Source: Roseomonas marmotae (lineage in GTDB: Bacteria; Pseudomonadota; Alphaproteobacteria; Acetobacterales; Acetobacteraceae). Taken from it: 64,000 nucleotides of DNA. Both the position numbers and the translations under genes were made by a program. Under the pieces are notes generated by a model. The model saw only the letters and a list, made by a program, of their open reading frames with translations. It did no database searches and was not told the origin of the DNA. Every line of letters begins with the position of its first letter. Positions within the stretch are counted from its first letter, which is position 1. Location: the NCBI RefSeq assembly GCF_017654485.1, contig NZ_CP061091.1:1935501-1999500 (forward strand), written 5' to 3'. This document shows positions 56,580-64,000 of this stretch, piece after piece.

Positions 56580-58952
56580 TCAGCCGGGGGTCAGCTCGAT
56601 CCGCTGCATCTCCATCGCGTCCACCGCCTCACGCGAATAGAGCAGCGGCACATAGGCGCCGCGCGCCCAGCTCGGCGCGAGGTCGGCATAATGCGGGGAG
56701 CGCGGGTCGCCCGATTGCCCCGGCGCGTTGATGCCGATGCTCCTGTCCCACTCGCCGACATCCATCACCAGCCGGACCGAGGCGCCGTGCATGGCGCGGA
56801 AGTCGCTGGGGCGGTAGCCCGTATGCATCGGCGTGGAGGAGCTGCCACCCACCGGCAGCGGCCCGACATCCAGATGCGCCGGCGCGTCCGGCAGGCCCGA
56901 GAGCGCATGGGAGAAGTAGCCGTGATGCAGTTTCCCCCAGGCCCATCCTGAGGGGGAGGGGCCCATGCGCTTCTCGCAGTCGCGGAAGGCATCGGTCAGG
57001 CAGGAGGCCAGCAGCGCATCCCGCGCGGCCTTCGGGTCATCGCCAAAGCGGCTGTCGGGGTCCTCCAGCACGCGGGCCAGCACCTCGTTGTCCTGCGGCA
57101 GCAGCAGCGGGCGCAGCGAGGCATCGGGCACCAGCGCCGCCAGCATGCGCGGCTTCAGGAACCTGGCCAGGAAGACCTCGAACAATGCGGCCGCGGGGCT
57201 GTCGGCGCGGAGCTGGAAATCCCACTCCTCCAGCATCGTCAGCGCCGCCCAGAGCTCCGGCGCCGCGCCGGTGCGCGGCAGCCGCAGCAGCAGCGCGCAG
57301 AGCCGCCGCGCGGGGATGGAGAGCACATCCGTCTGCAGGGCCGCCGAATCCTCCACGCGGTGCAACGGCTGCTCGTTCACGCCGATGCGCCCGAGCACCT
57401 CGCGGATGCGGCGGGCGCGGGAGGGTTCCGTCCATTCAAAGCCGAACATCTTCTGGTCGTGCGGCCAGTCCGCCGGCAGGTTCAGCTCATTGGCCGAGGC
57501 GACGAAGCCTTCCGGCGGGTTGACAATGGTGGGGTATTCCGCCTGATCCAGCAGGCCGGACCATTCGTAGCGGCCATCGCCGGGCACGGGCAGCAGCCCA
57601 TCCCAGTTGGGGCGCTGCGGCGCGAAGCCGGCAGGCATCCAGGCGACGGTGCCGGAGACATCCGCATAGACCTGGTTGACCGAGGGCGTGCCCCAGCCGC
57701 GCATGGCCTCCGCATAGGCGTCGAGCGTCGTGGCGCGCATGCCGGAGAGGCTGCGGAGATAAGGCGCCGAGCCCGGCAGCGACCAGACGGTCCGGACGGC
57801 CATGGCCCGGCCCTTGCCCTCGGCGATGACGGGGCCGTGCCGGGTGAAGCGCAGCGTCAGGCTCTGCGCCGGCTGGTCCTTCACCGCGAACTCCGCCACC
57901 TCTTCGATGAAGGGTTCGTATTCCTCGCCATAGCGATAGGCGCTGCCGTCGTCATTGGTCTCGTAGACCATGACGTCTTCCTGGTCCGCGCCATGGATGG
58001 TCAGCGCGAAGGCGGCCGTGCCGTTATGGCCGATGGAGATGCCGGGCACCGCCGGCTCCCCCATGCCGATGGCGTTGAAGCCCGGCGCTTCCAGATGGAC
58101 CACGTAGCGCAGGCCCGGCGCGGCATGGGCGCGGTGGGGGTCGGTGGCCAGGATGGGGCGGCCGCTTTCCGTGCGGCTGCCATGGACGGCCCAGTTGTTG
58201 GAGCCTTCCATCTCCGCGTTGCGGAGCACTTCGCCGGTGTCGAGCACGCGGGCCCAGCGGCGCCAGTCCTCCAGCGGCGCGGCCAGCCGCTCCTGGCTGA
58301 AGGTGACGGGCGCGGTGGCGAGCTTGAAGGTCTCCAGGCACTCCAGCCCGATGCTGCCGAGATCCAGCCCCTCCGGCCGGACCGGCTCGCGCATCGGCTC
58401 GATATCCTTCCGCAGCAGGTCGGTGGCCAGGTCGGCGCGGGCCAGCACGGCGGCGCGGATCACCTCGGACAGCGCGTTGCGCGTCAGCGTATGGGTGCGG
58501 ATGCGCACCACGTCCTCGGCGGCCCAGTGCGCGGGCTTCGTGCCCATCAGCGCGAATTCGGGCGGCAGGCGCCCGGGCTCGCGCTCGCAGAGATCGACAT
58601 AGGCGTTGATGCCGGCGGCGAAGGCGCCGCAGATCGCCCGTGCATCGGGGGCATAGGCGGCGAATTCGGCGTCCATGTCGCCGCGATAGAGGAAGAGGCG
58701 GGAGGCGCGGTCCTGCGCCAAGTAGCCGGGGCCGAAATCCGCGGCCAGCAGGCCGAGGCCGCGCTTCCGCCAGAGGTCGATCTGCCACAGCCGGTCCCGT
58801 GCCGCGTTGAAGCCTTGCAGGAACCAGAGATCCGCCTCGCTCTCCGCCCGCAGATGCGGGATGCCCCAGCGGTCCACCACGATCGAGGCTGGTGCCTGCA
58901 GGCCCTTCAGCGCGATGGTGTCCTGTGAAGGGGCGGGCGTGGCTTCGGTCAT
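56580..58952 (-). CDS. penicillin acylase family protein (Ntn hydrolase)
   Basis: The 790-residue protein matches penicillin/acyl-homoserine-lactone acylases. It has the alpha-chain start (IVVDRWGIPHLRAESEADLWFLQGFNAARDRLWQIDLWRKRGLGLLA) and the self-cleavage site GSNNWAVHGSRTESG, where Ser after Gly becomes the N-terminal nucleophile of the beta chain. NDPHR-like LATDPHRAHAAPGLRY and the GHN oxyanion segment SIGHNGTAAFALT follow. No clear signal peptide is seen at the N terminus, so it may be cytoplasmic, unlike secreted PvdQ-type enzymes. It cleaves amide-linked acyl groups; the natural substrate may be an N-acyl amino acid handled by its neighbours. Confidence 0.9.
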   Translation of the reverse strand: MTEATPAPSQDTIALKGLQAPASIVVDRWGIPHLRAESEADLWFLQGFNAARDRLWQIDLWRKRGLGLLAADFGPGYLAQDRASRLFLYRGDMDAEFAAYAPDARAICGAFAAGINAYVDLCEREPGRLPPEFALMGTKPAHWAAEDVVRIRTHTLTRNALSEVIRAAVLARADLATDLLRKDIEPMREPVRPEGLDLGSIGLECLETFKLATAPVTFSQERLAAPLEDWRRWARVLDTGEVLRNAEMEGSNNWAVHGSRTESGRPILATDPHRAHAAPGLRYVVHLEAPGFNAIGMGEPAVPGISIGHNGTAAFALTIHGADQEDVMVYETNDDGSAYRYGEEYEPFIEEVAEFAVKDQPAQSLTLRFTRHGPVIAEGKGRAMAVRTVWSLPGSAPYLRSLSGMRATTLDAYAEAMRGWGTPSVNQVYADVSGTVAWMPAGFAPQRPNWDGLLPVPGDGRYEWSGLLDQAEYPTIVNPPEGFVASANELNLPADWPHDQKMFGFEWTEPSRARRIREVLGRIGVNEQPLHRVEDSAALQTDVLSIPARRLCALLLRLPRTGAAPELWAALTMLEEWDFQLRADSPAAALFEVFLARFLKPRMLAALVPDASLRPLLLPQDNEVLARVLEDPDSRFGDDPKAARDALLASCLTDAFRDCEKRMGPSPSGWAWGKLHHGYFSHALSGLPDAPAHLDVGPLPVGGSSSTPMHTGYRPSDFRAMHGASVRLVMDVGEWDRSIGINAPGQSGDPRSPHYADLAPSWARGAYVPLLYSREAVDAMEMQRIELTPG

Positions 58953-59103
58953 GGGGTCAGGATCTCCCGATCTGTCGCGACAGCAAAAGGCGGCGGCAGG
59001 CTAGGGGGGCGGGCGGGCCGGCGCAATGCATCCCCCGGCTGGATCATGAAGCGAGAGCAGGGCATGATCCCCCGCATCTTTGCATCCTGAGGACCGCCCC
59101 GCC

Positions 59104-60555
59104 ATGGCGCTGCGCTGCGATACCATCATCCGCGATGCCACCATCTTCGACGGCACGGGCGCGCCCCGGCGGCTGGGGGATGTGGGTGTCACCGGCGACC
59201 GCATTGTGGCGGTGGGCGACCTCGGCGGTGCCAGCGCGGACCGCGAGATCATCGCCACCGGCAAGGCCATCGCGCCGGGCTTCATCGACTCGCACACGCA
59301 TGACGACCGCGCCGTGCTCTGTGGCCCCGCCTGCATGCTCTGCAAGATCAGCCAGGGCGTGACGACGGTGGTGGTGGGCAATTGCGGCATCAGCCTCGCG
59401 CCCATGCGCCACACCGCCAAGCGCCCGCCCGCGCCGCTGGATCTGCTGGGCGACGAGCAGTGGTGGACCTTCGACAGCTTCGGCGACTACGCCCATGCGC
59501 TGAAGAAGCAGGGTAGCGAGGTGAATACCTACGCCCTGGTCGGCCACCAGACGCTGCGGGTGGAGGCGATGAACGGCGACGTGCACCGCCCGGCCAAGGA
59601 TGCCGAGATCGACCGGATGCACGCGCGGCTGAAGCAGTCGCTGATGGAGGGGGCCTCGGGCTTCTCCACCGGCCTCTACTACCCGCTGAACAAGGCCGCG
59701 ACGACCGAGGAGGTCATCGCGGTGGGCGAGGCGCTGAAGACCACCAACGGCCTCTACACCACGCATATGCGGGACGAGGCGAACCACATCCTGGCCTCGA
59801 TCGAGGAGACGCTGCGGATTGGCACGCAGCTGGGCCTGCAGGTCCATATCAGCCATCACAAGTGCTCGATGCCCGAGAATTACGGGCGCAGCGTGCAGAC
59901 CCTGGCGTTGATCGAGGCCGCCGCTTCCATGCAGGAAGTGGCCTTCGACATGTATCCCTATCCCGCCGGCTCCACCGTGCTGATGCCGGAGAAGGTGCGG
60001 GAGGATACCCGCGTCCTGATCAGCTGGTCCGTGCCGCATCCGGAGATGGCAGGGCGGGAGCTGTCCGAGATCGCGCGCGGCTGGAACACCGACATGCGTG
60101 GCGCGGCCGAGCGGCTGCTGCCGGCCGGCGCCATCACCTTCCAGATGGACGAGGAGGATGTGCGCCGCATCATGCGCCACCCGCTCTCCATGATCGGCTC
60201 CGACGGCCTGCCGCATGACGCCAAGCCGCACCCGCGCCTCTGGGGCACCTTCCCGCGCGTGCTGGGCTTCTATTCCCGCCAGCTCGGCCTCTTCGACATG
60301 GAAACGGCGATCCACAAGATGACGGGCCGCTGCGCCCAGGTCTTCGGCATGGTGGACCGCGGCGTGATCCGCGAGGGCGCCTATGCCGACCTCGTGCTCT
60401 TCGATGCCAGCACCGTCATCGACAACGCCACCTTCGAAGAGCCGGCGCAGATGAGCACGGGCATCGAGAAGGTCTGGGCCAATGGCGTCCTCTCCTTCTC
60501 CGAGGGCAAGGCGACGGGCGAGAAGCCGGGCCGGCTGGTGACGCGCGGCCGCTAG
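59104..60555 (+). CDS. N-acyl-D-amino-acid deacylase (D-aminoacylase) family
   Basis: The 483-residue amidohydrolase-superfamily enzyme has the metal motif APGFIDSHTHDDRAVL, the conserved CKISQGVTTVVVGNCGISLAP with its ligand Cys, GHQTLRVEAM, and EGASGFSTGLYYPLNKAATTEEV. IGSDGLPHDAKPHPRLWGTFPRVLG with the late catalytic Asp follows. It removes acyl groups from N-acyl-D-amino acids. ATG 59104 starts the canonical N terminus; ATG 59080 is an alternative. It is divergent from the penicillin acylase gene and its stop codon shares the palindrome CTAG with that of lysE. Confidence 0.92.
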   Translation: MALRCDTIIRDATIFDGTGAPRRLGDVGVTGDRIVAVGDLGGASADREIIATGKAIAPGFIDSHTHDDRAVLCGPACMLCKISQGVTTVVVGNCGISLAPMRHTAKRPPAPLDLLGDEQWWTFDSFGDYAHALKKQGSEVNTYALVGHQTLRVEAMNGDVHRPAKDAEIDRMHARLKQSLMEGASGFSTGLYYPLNKAATTEEVIAVGEALKTTNGLYTTHMRDEANHILASIEETLRIGTQLGLQVHISHHKCSMPENYGRSVQTLALIEAAASMQEVAFDMYPYPAGSTVLMPEKVREDTRVLISWSVPHPEMAGRELSEIARGWNTDMRGAAERLLPAGAITFQMDEEDVRRIMRHPLSMIGSDGLPHDAKPHPRLWGTFPRVLGFYSRQLGLFDMETAIHKMTGRCAQVFGMVDRGVIREGAYADLVLFDASTVIDNATFEEPAQMSTGIEKVWANGVLSFSEGKATGEKPGRLVTRGR

Positions 60556-61172
60556 GCGAGCGCCAGCCGCAGGCCAAAGCCCATCAGCAGGAAGGCGAAG
60601 GCCCAGCGCTGGACCTGCTCGGCCGCCGGATGCCGCGCCATCCAGCGGCCGAGCCGCGCGCCCATCCAGGCATAGGCGAGGTCGAAACCCGCGCCGACCG
60701 CCACCAGGACGGCGCCCAGCAGGATGAATTGCGCCGCCGCGCTGCCCGCCGGCTCGATGAACTGCGGCAGCAGCACGGAGCAGAAGAGCAGAGCCTTGGG
60801 GTTGGAGATGTTGGTGAGCAGCCCCCGGCGCAGCGCCGCCCGGCAGGAGGCTGCCGCCCTCCATGGCGGCGTGGCTGCCGCGGGTGCCGGGGCGGCAAGG
60901 GGGCGCAGCAGCGTCCAGCCGATCCAGCAGAGATAAGCCGCGCCGGCCATCCGCACCGCATCGAAGGCCCAGGGCGTGGCCAGGAGCAACGTGGCCAGCC
61001 CGGCCCCGGCAATGGTGACATGCGCCGCGCGGGCGAGGGCGAGGCCCAGGGCGGTGGCCAGTGCCGCCTTCCGTCCCTGCCGCGCGGCGGTCTGTAGGAT
61101 GAGCACCATATCCGGCCCCGGCAGGAGGTAGGCGATGGCCAGGGCGGTCATGAAGATCCAGAACTCCCTCAT
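60552..61172 (-). CDS. LysE family translocator
   Basis: The 206-residue inner-membrane exporter has six spans and the LysE/RhtB pattern: AYLLPGPDMVLILQTAARQGRKAALATALGLALARAAHVTIAGAGLATLL and NISNPKALLFCSVLLPQFIEP. Family members export amino acids such as lysine, homoserine or threonine. It is divergent from an Lrp/AsnC regulator (133 nt apart), the classical arrangement for LysE exporters controlled by an amino-acid-sensing regulator. It overlaps the D-aminoacylase stop by 4 nt (CTAG). Confidence 0.9.
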   Translation of the reverse strand: MREFWIFMTALAIAYLLPGPDMVLILQTAARQGRKAALATALGLALARAAHVTIAGAGLATLLLATPWAFDAVRMAGAAYLCWIGWTLLRPLAAPAPAAATPPWRAAASCRAALRRGLLTNISNPKALLFCSVLLPQFIEPAGSAAAQFILLGAVLVAVGAGFDLAYAWMGARLGRWMARHPAAEQVQRWAFAFLLMGFGLRLALA

Positions 61173-61305
61173 GGCCCGGTCTCCCGTTTAAGGGAGAGGT
61201 CTAGCGCCAGGGGGCAGGGCAGGTCCTTGCGAAGTCGCTTGTTCCGGGCGGCCGCGTTGGCAGGATATGCTAGGTCTTGCCGCCAGGGGCCGCGGGAATG
61301 CCGGG

Positions 61306-61800
61306 ATGGAGCTGGATGCGATCGACCGCCGGATTCTGGCCGCGTTGCAGCGGGACGGGCGGCTGACCAATGTGCAACTGGCCGAGGAGGTCGGACTCTC
61401 GCCTTCTCCCTGCCTGCGCCGGGTGCGGATGCTGGAGGTCGCCGGCATCATCAGCGGCTACTCGGCGGCGCTTGACCGGCAGCGCATTGGCCTGGGGCTG
61501 ACCGTCTTCGTCGGCGTGAAGGTCGAGCGGCACCGGGACGAGACCGCCGCCGCCTTCCGGGAGGCGGTGCAGTCGGTGCCCGAGATCCTTTCCTGCCATC
61601 TGGTTTCGGGCGAGGCCGATTTCCTCCTGCAGGTCGTCGTGCCCGATCTCGCGGGCTATGAGCGCCTGCTGCTGGGCACGCTGCTGAAGATGCCGGGGGT
61701 GATCGACATCCGCAGCAACTTCGCCATCCAGACGGTGAAGCCGCCGGGGCCGCTGCCCCTGAACCACCTGCCGGGGCCCAGAGGCGGGCATAAGGCGTAA
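61306..61800 (+). CDS. Lrp/AsnC family transcriptional regulator
   Basis: The 164-residue regulator has the N-terminal HTH (LDAIDRRILAALQRDGRLTNVQLAEEVGLSPSPCLRRVRMLEVAGIISGYSAALD) and the C-terminal RAM ligand domain (VFVGVKVERH, ILSCHLVSGEADFLLQVVVPDLAGYERLL). It probably binds an amino acid and controls the divergent LysE-type exporter. ATG 61306 begins the canonical domain and is chosen over ATG 61267. It ends 10 nt from the convergent GST gene. Confidence 0.92.
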   Translation: MELDAIDRRILAALQRDGRLTNVQLAEEVGLSPSPCLRRVRMLEVAGIISGYSAALDRQRIGLGLTVFVGVKVERHRDETAAAFREAVQSVPEILSCHLVSGEADFLLQVVVPDLAGYERLLLGTLLKMPGVIDIRSNFAIQTVKPPGPLPLNHLPGPRGGHKA

Positions 61801-61810
61801 GCCACCCGCC

Positions 61811-62464
61811 TCAGGTCATCGGCGGGGCGACATATCGCCGGTAGCCCGGGCGCTGGTTCAGCCGGTCGTACCAGGCGTGCAGCCGGGGCAGTTCCGGCCG
61901 CTCCTCCACCTCCACCCCAAACCAGCGGCGCACATAGGCGCCAAGCGCGATATCGGCGAGGGTCAGATTCTCCCCTTCCAGGAAGGGCAGGCCATGCGCG
62001 AGGTGGCTGTCCAGGATGTGCCAGGCCGCGCCCGAGGCCTCGGCGGCTGCGCGGATGGCCACCATGTCGCGCTGCTCCGGCGGCGTGCGCACCATGCCCC
62101 AGAAGAGGTTCCGCTCCGCCGGCTGCACCGTGGAGAGGGTCCAGTCCAGCCAGCGCTCCACCCGCGCGCGGGTCGCGGCGCCCTCCGGATAGAGGCGCCT
62201 GCCTTCCGGCCCCGCCTGCCGCTCGATCTGGCGCATGGCGAGGTATCGGAGGATGGAATGCGATTCCCAGAGGATGACGTCGCCATCCTCCAGCGTGGGG
62301 ATGCGGCCATTCGGGTTCATCGCCCGGTATTCGGGCGTATCGACCTTGCCGAACTGCATGCCGGCATCGGTGCGCTCGAATTCCAGGCGCAGCTCCTCGC
62401 AGCACCAGAGCACCTTCTGCACATTGACCGAGTTGGCGCGGCCCCAGATGCGTGGCTTGTTCAA
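61811..62464 (-). CDS. glutathione S-transferase family protein
   Basis: The 217-residue protein has the thioredoxin-like N-terminal domain (PRIWGRANSVNVQKVLWCCEELRLEFERTDAG, with N-S-V-N-V-Q-K) and the glutathione-binding NPNGRIPTLEDGDVILWESHSILRYLA. An all-helical C-terminal domain follows (FLEGENLTLADIALGAYVRRWFGV). The catalytic Ser in the N-terminal SxxxxK pattern fits the theta/zeta-like bacterial GSTs. The substrate is unknown. It stands at the border of a 196-nt gap with no further feature seen. Confidence 0.9.
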   Translation of the reverse strand: MNKPRIWGRANSVNVQKVLWCCEELRLEFERTDAGMQFGKVDTPEYRAMNPNGRIPTLEDGDVILWESHSILRYLAMRQIERQAGPEGRRLYPEGAATRARVERWLDWTLSTVQPAERNLFWGMVRTPPEQRDMVAIRAAAEASGAAWHILDSHLAHGLPFLEGENLTLADIALGAYVRRWFGVEVEERPELPRLHAWYDRLNQRPGYRRYVAPPMT

Positions 62465-62660
62465 TTCCGTCTCCTCCCCAGGTGCTGACGGGCGGGATGC
62501 TACAGCCTGGACGCGCGGCTGAATAACCGGAACAGCGTTCTATCCGTGCGCAGAGGAATGCGGTGGCCACGGGCGGCGATGCGGGTCGGTAGGCTTGCGG
62601 GCAGGCGCCTGGCCGGCCAGGGAAGGCAGCATCGCCGTCTCAATTCGCGGAGCGGAACGC

Positions 62661-63085
62661 ATGACCCAGACCTCACCCGCGACTATCGGAGGCATCGCTC
62701 CCTCCTTTCGTCTTGGGCTTGGCAGTGCGCTGCTGGCGGTGACGATGTCGACCAACTGGATCACCAGCACCCGCTTCGCCATGCGGGGTGCCGAGCCGAT
62801 GCACCCGGCGCTGCTGACCATGATCCGCTTCGGCACCGCCGCGCTGGTGCTGGCGCCCTGGCGGCGGCGCCTGCGGCTGATCCCATAAGAGGCGCCGAAG
62901 CTGGCGCTGCTGGGGCTTCTCTCCGCGGGGCTCCGTACCTGCTCTGCGTGCTCTGGGACCTCAGCTTCGCCCTGGCGGCGGAGGCCGGGCCGCTTCTCAT
63001 CGGCCATCCTGGCGATCACCATGGGCATGGCCGCCATCACCGGCGGCGGGCTGCTGGATTTCAGGGGGGCAGGGGCTGGCGCGGG
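62661..63085 (+). pseudogene. broken EamA/DMT transporter gene
   Basis: From ATG 62661 the frame encodes a DMT-type N terminus (LGLGSALLAVTMSTNWITSTRFAMRGAEPMHPALLTMIRFGTAALVLAPWRRRLRLIP) and then hits TAA at 62886-62888. The homology goes on after the stop: EAPKLALLGLLSAG in the same frame, then PYLLCVLWDLSFALAAEAGPLLIG in another frame from about 62934, then AILAITMGMAAITGGGLLDF in a third around 63002-63062. After that the rest of the transporter (about half) is missing. An in-frame stop, at least two frameshifts and a deletion make this a decayed gene. Confidence 0.8.
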
Positions 63086-63211
63086 CATGAGGGCAGGGCC
63101 TGCCGCCCGCAAGGCTGCTCCGCGCCGCTTTCACGCTTGCGTGGTAGCCCTCGCCCCTGCCTCGGTCTATCGTGACTGCTCACTAACGGTCAGACGAGGA
63201 AACCTGAAGTC

Positions 63212-64000
63212 ATGACGGTGCGCGGGTGGCAGCCCGGAAGCTGGCGCGAAATGCCGATCCGGCAGGTGCCAGATTATCCGGACGCGGCGAAGCTGAAGGC
63301 GATGGAGGCGAAGCTCGCCGGCTTTCCGCCTTTGGTGTTTGCCGGCGAAGCCCGGCGTCTGAAGAAGTCCCTGGCGGCGGCGGGGCAGGGCAAGGCCTTC
63401 GTCCTCCAGGGCGGCGACTGCGCCGAGAGCTTCTCCGACTTCAAGGCCAATACCATCCGCGACACCTTCCGGGTGCTGCTGCAGATGGCCGTGGTGCTGA
63501 CCTTCGGCGGCGGGCTGCCGGTGGTGAAGCTGGGCCGCATGGCCGGACAGTTCGCCAAGCCCCGCTCCTCCGACACCGAGACGCAGGATGGCGTCACGCT
63601 GCCCTCCTATCGCGGCGACATCATCAACGGGCCGGAATTCAACGCCGGGGCACGGACGCCCGAGCCGTCGCGGATGGAATTCGCCTATATGCAGTCGGCC
63701 GGCACGCTGAACCTGCTGCGCGCCTTCGCCACCGGCGGCTATGCCGACCTGCATGAGGTTCATCGCTGGAACCTGGGCTTCGTCGCCCGCAGCCCGCTGG
63801 CCGACCGCTACCAGGACCTGGCGCACCGGATCGACGAGACGCTGCGCTTTATGGCGGCCTGCGGCATGTCCGAGGCGCCGCAGGTGCGGGAGACGGAATT
63901 CTACACCAGCCACGAGGCGCTGCTGCTCCCCTATGAGGAAGCCCTGACCCGCGTCGATTCCACGACCGGCGACTGGTATGCCTGCTCCGCCCACTTCCTC
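63212..64000 (+). CDS. aroG: class II 3-deoxy-7-phosphoheptulonate synthase (partial, runs off the window)
   Basis: 263 residues are visible with no stop before the window ends; the full enzyme is about 450-460. It condenses phosphoenolpyruvate and erythrose-4-phosphate at the start of the shikimate pathway. The class II (plant-like) type is shown by [55 protein letters not shown] with the metal-binding Cys, [14 protein letters not shown] and [26 protein letters not shown] precedes ATG 63212. The promoter probably lies in the 63090-63211 region after the transporter remnant. Confidence 0.93.
   Translation, partial: MTVRGWQPGSWREMPIRQVPDYPDAAKLKAMEAKLAGFPPLVFAGEARRLKKSLAAAGQGKAFVLQGGDCAESFSDFKANTIRDTFRVLLQMAVVLTFGGGLPVVKLGRMAGQFAKPRSSDTETQDGVTLPSYRGDIINGPEFNAGARTPEPSRMEFAYMQSAGTLNLLRAFATGGYADLHEVHRWNLGFVARSPLADRYQDLAHRIDETLRFMAACGMSEAPQVRETEFYTSHEALLLPYEEALTRVDSTTGDWYACSAHFL

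Noticed and set aside
1..64000. rRNA, tRNA, CRISPR array, insertion sequence or prophage
   Set aside because: I looked for cloverleaf segments, repeat-spacer patterns, transposase motifs and terminal repeats in the gaps and found none. Covariance-model and repeat searches would be needed to exclude small RNAs.

Overview
The window is a GC-rich, tightly packed bacterial chromosome segment. It has about 63 protein genes, no rRNA, tRNA, insertion sequence, prophage or CRISPR array that I can see, and only one long non-coding gap. Gene content points to an alphaproteobacterium, most likely an Acetobacteraceae member such as Roseomonas. The clues are a PetP/PetR-like MarR plus response regulator pair beside ilvE, a phasin, class II DAHP synthase, a stand-alone alphaproteobacterial-type gltX, and many ABC importers and amide hydrolases. 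This taxonomic call is inference.

Layout, left to right. 1-1.3 kb: end of a sugar-nucleotide epimerase and a DegT aminotransferase (surface polysaccharide). 1.3-7.6 kb: nucleotidyltransferase, an exported alpha/beta hydrolase lacking the usual serine, an FAD dehydrogenase, a GT-C-like membrane protein and an M20 peptidase. 7.9-11.2 kb: peptide-type ABC importer without ATPases. 11.2-15.7 kb: TPR protein, glycerate 2-kinase/pyruvate kinase pair (ttuD-ttuE like), ilvE. 15.8-18.4 kb: MarR, response regulator and histidine kinase. 18.4-20.9 kb: phasin, TetR-like protein, proC, YbjN. 21.1-26.4 kb: EamA exporter, then a translationally coupled trio of a degenerate NAD synthetase, a small unknown protein and gltX, followed by corA. 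26.4-31.8 kb (all minus): membrane protein, moaE, moaD, lipoprotein, pgsA, uvrC.

The gap at 31.77-32.62 kb has no credible gene. It carries four direct copies of a composite dyad built from DnaA-box-like half sites with identical internal spacing, including two perfect TGTGGATAA boxes. It is the best candidate here for an undescribed element: a replication origin, a DnaA titration locus, or a site for another protein.

32.6-37.4 kb: folB, a FolM-like reductase, an SsuABC-type importer and a lone tungstate-type permease. 37.5-42.4 kb: a stand-alone DUF4347 protein with a lost histidine, parE, dps, an MFS_3 exporter. 42.4-51.1 kb: deoxyribosyltransferase, MpaB-type oxygenase, GFA protein, otsA, GT4 glycosyltransferase, flavin reductase, and a divergent MFS / TetR-oxidoreductase locus. 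51.1-60.6 kb: a catabolic region rich in amide and N-acyl hydrolases (carbamoylase-type hydrolase, penicillin acylase, D-aminoacylase) with dehydrogenases. 60.6-64 kb: LysE/Lrp divergent pair, GST, a broken EamA gene and the start of class II DAHP synthase.

Unusual points are two genes that appear to start at CTG codons (yaiI and the SsuC-like permease), a NadE paralogue that has lost residues of both active sites, and the dyad array.
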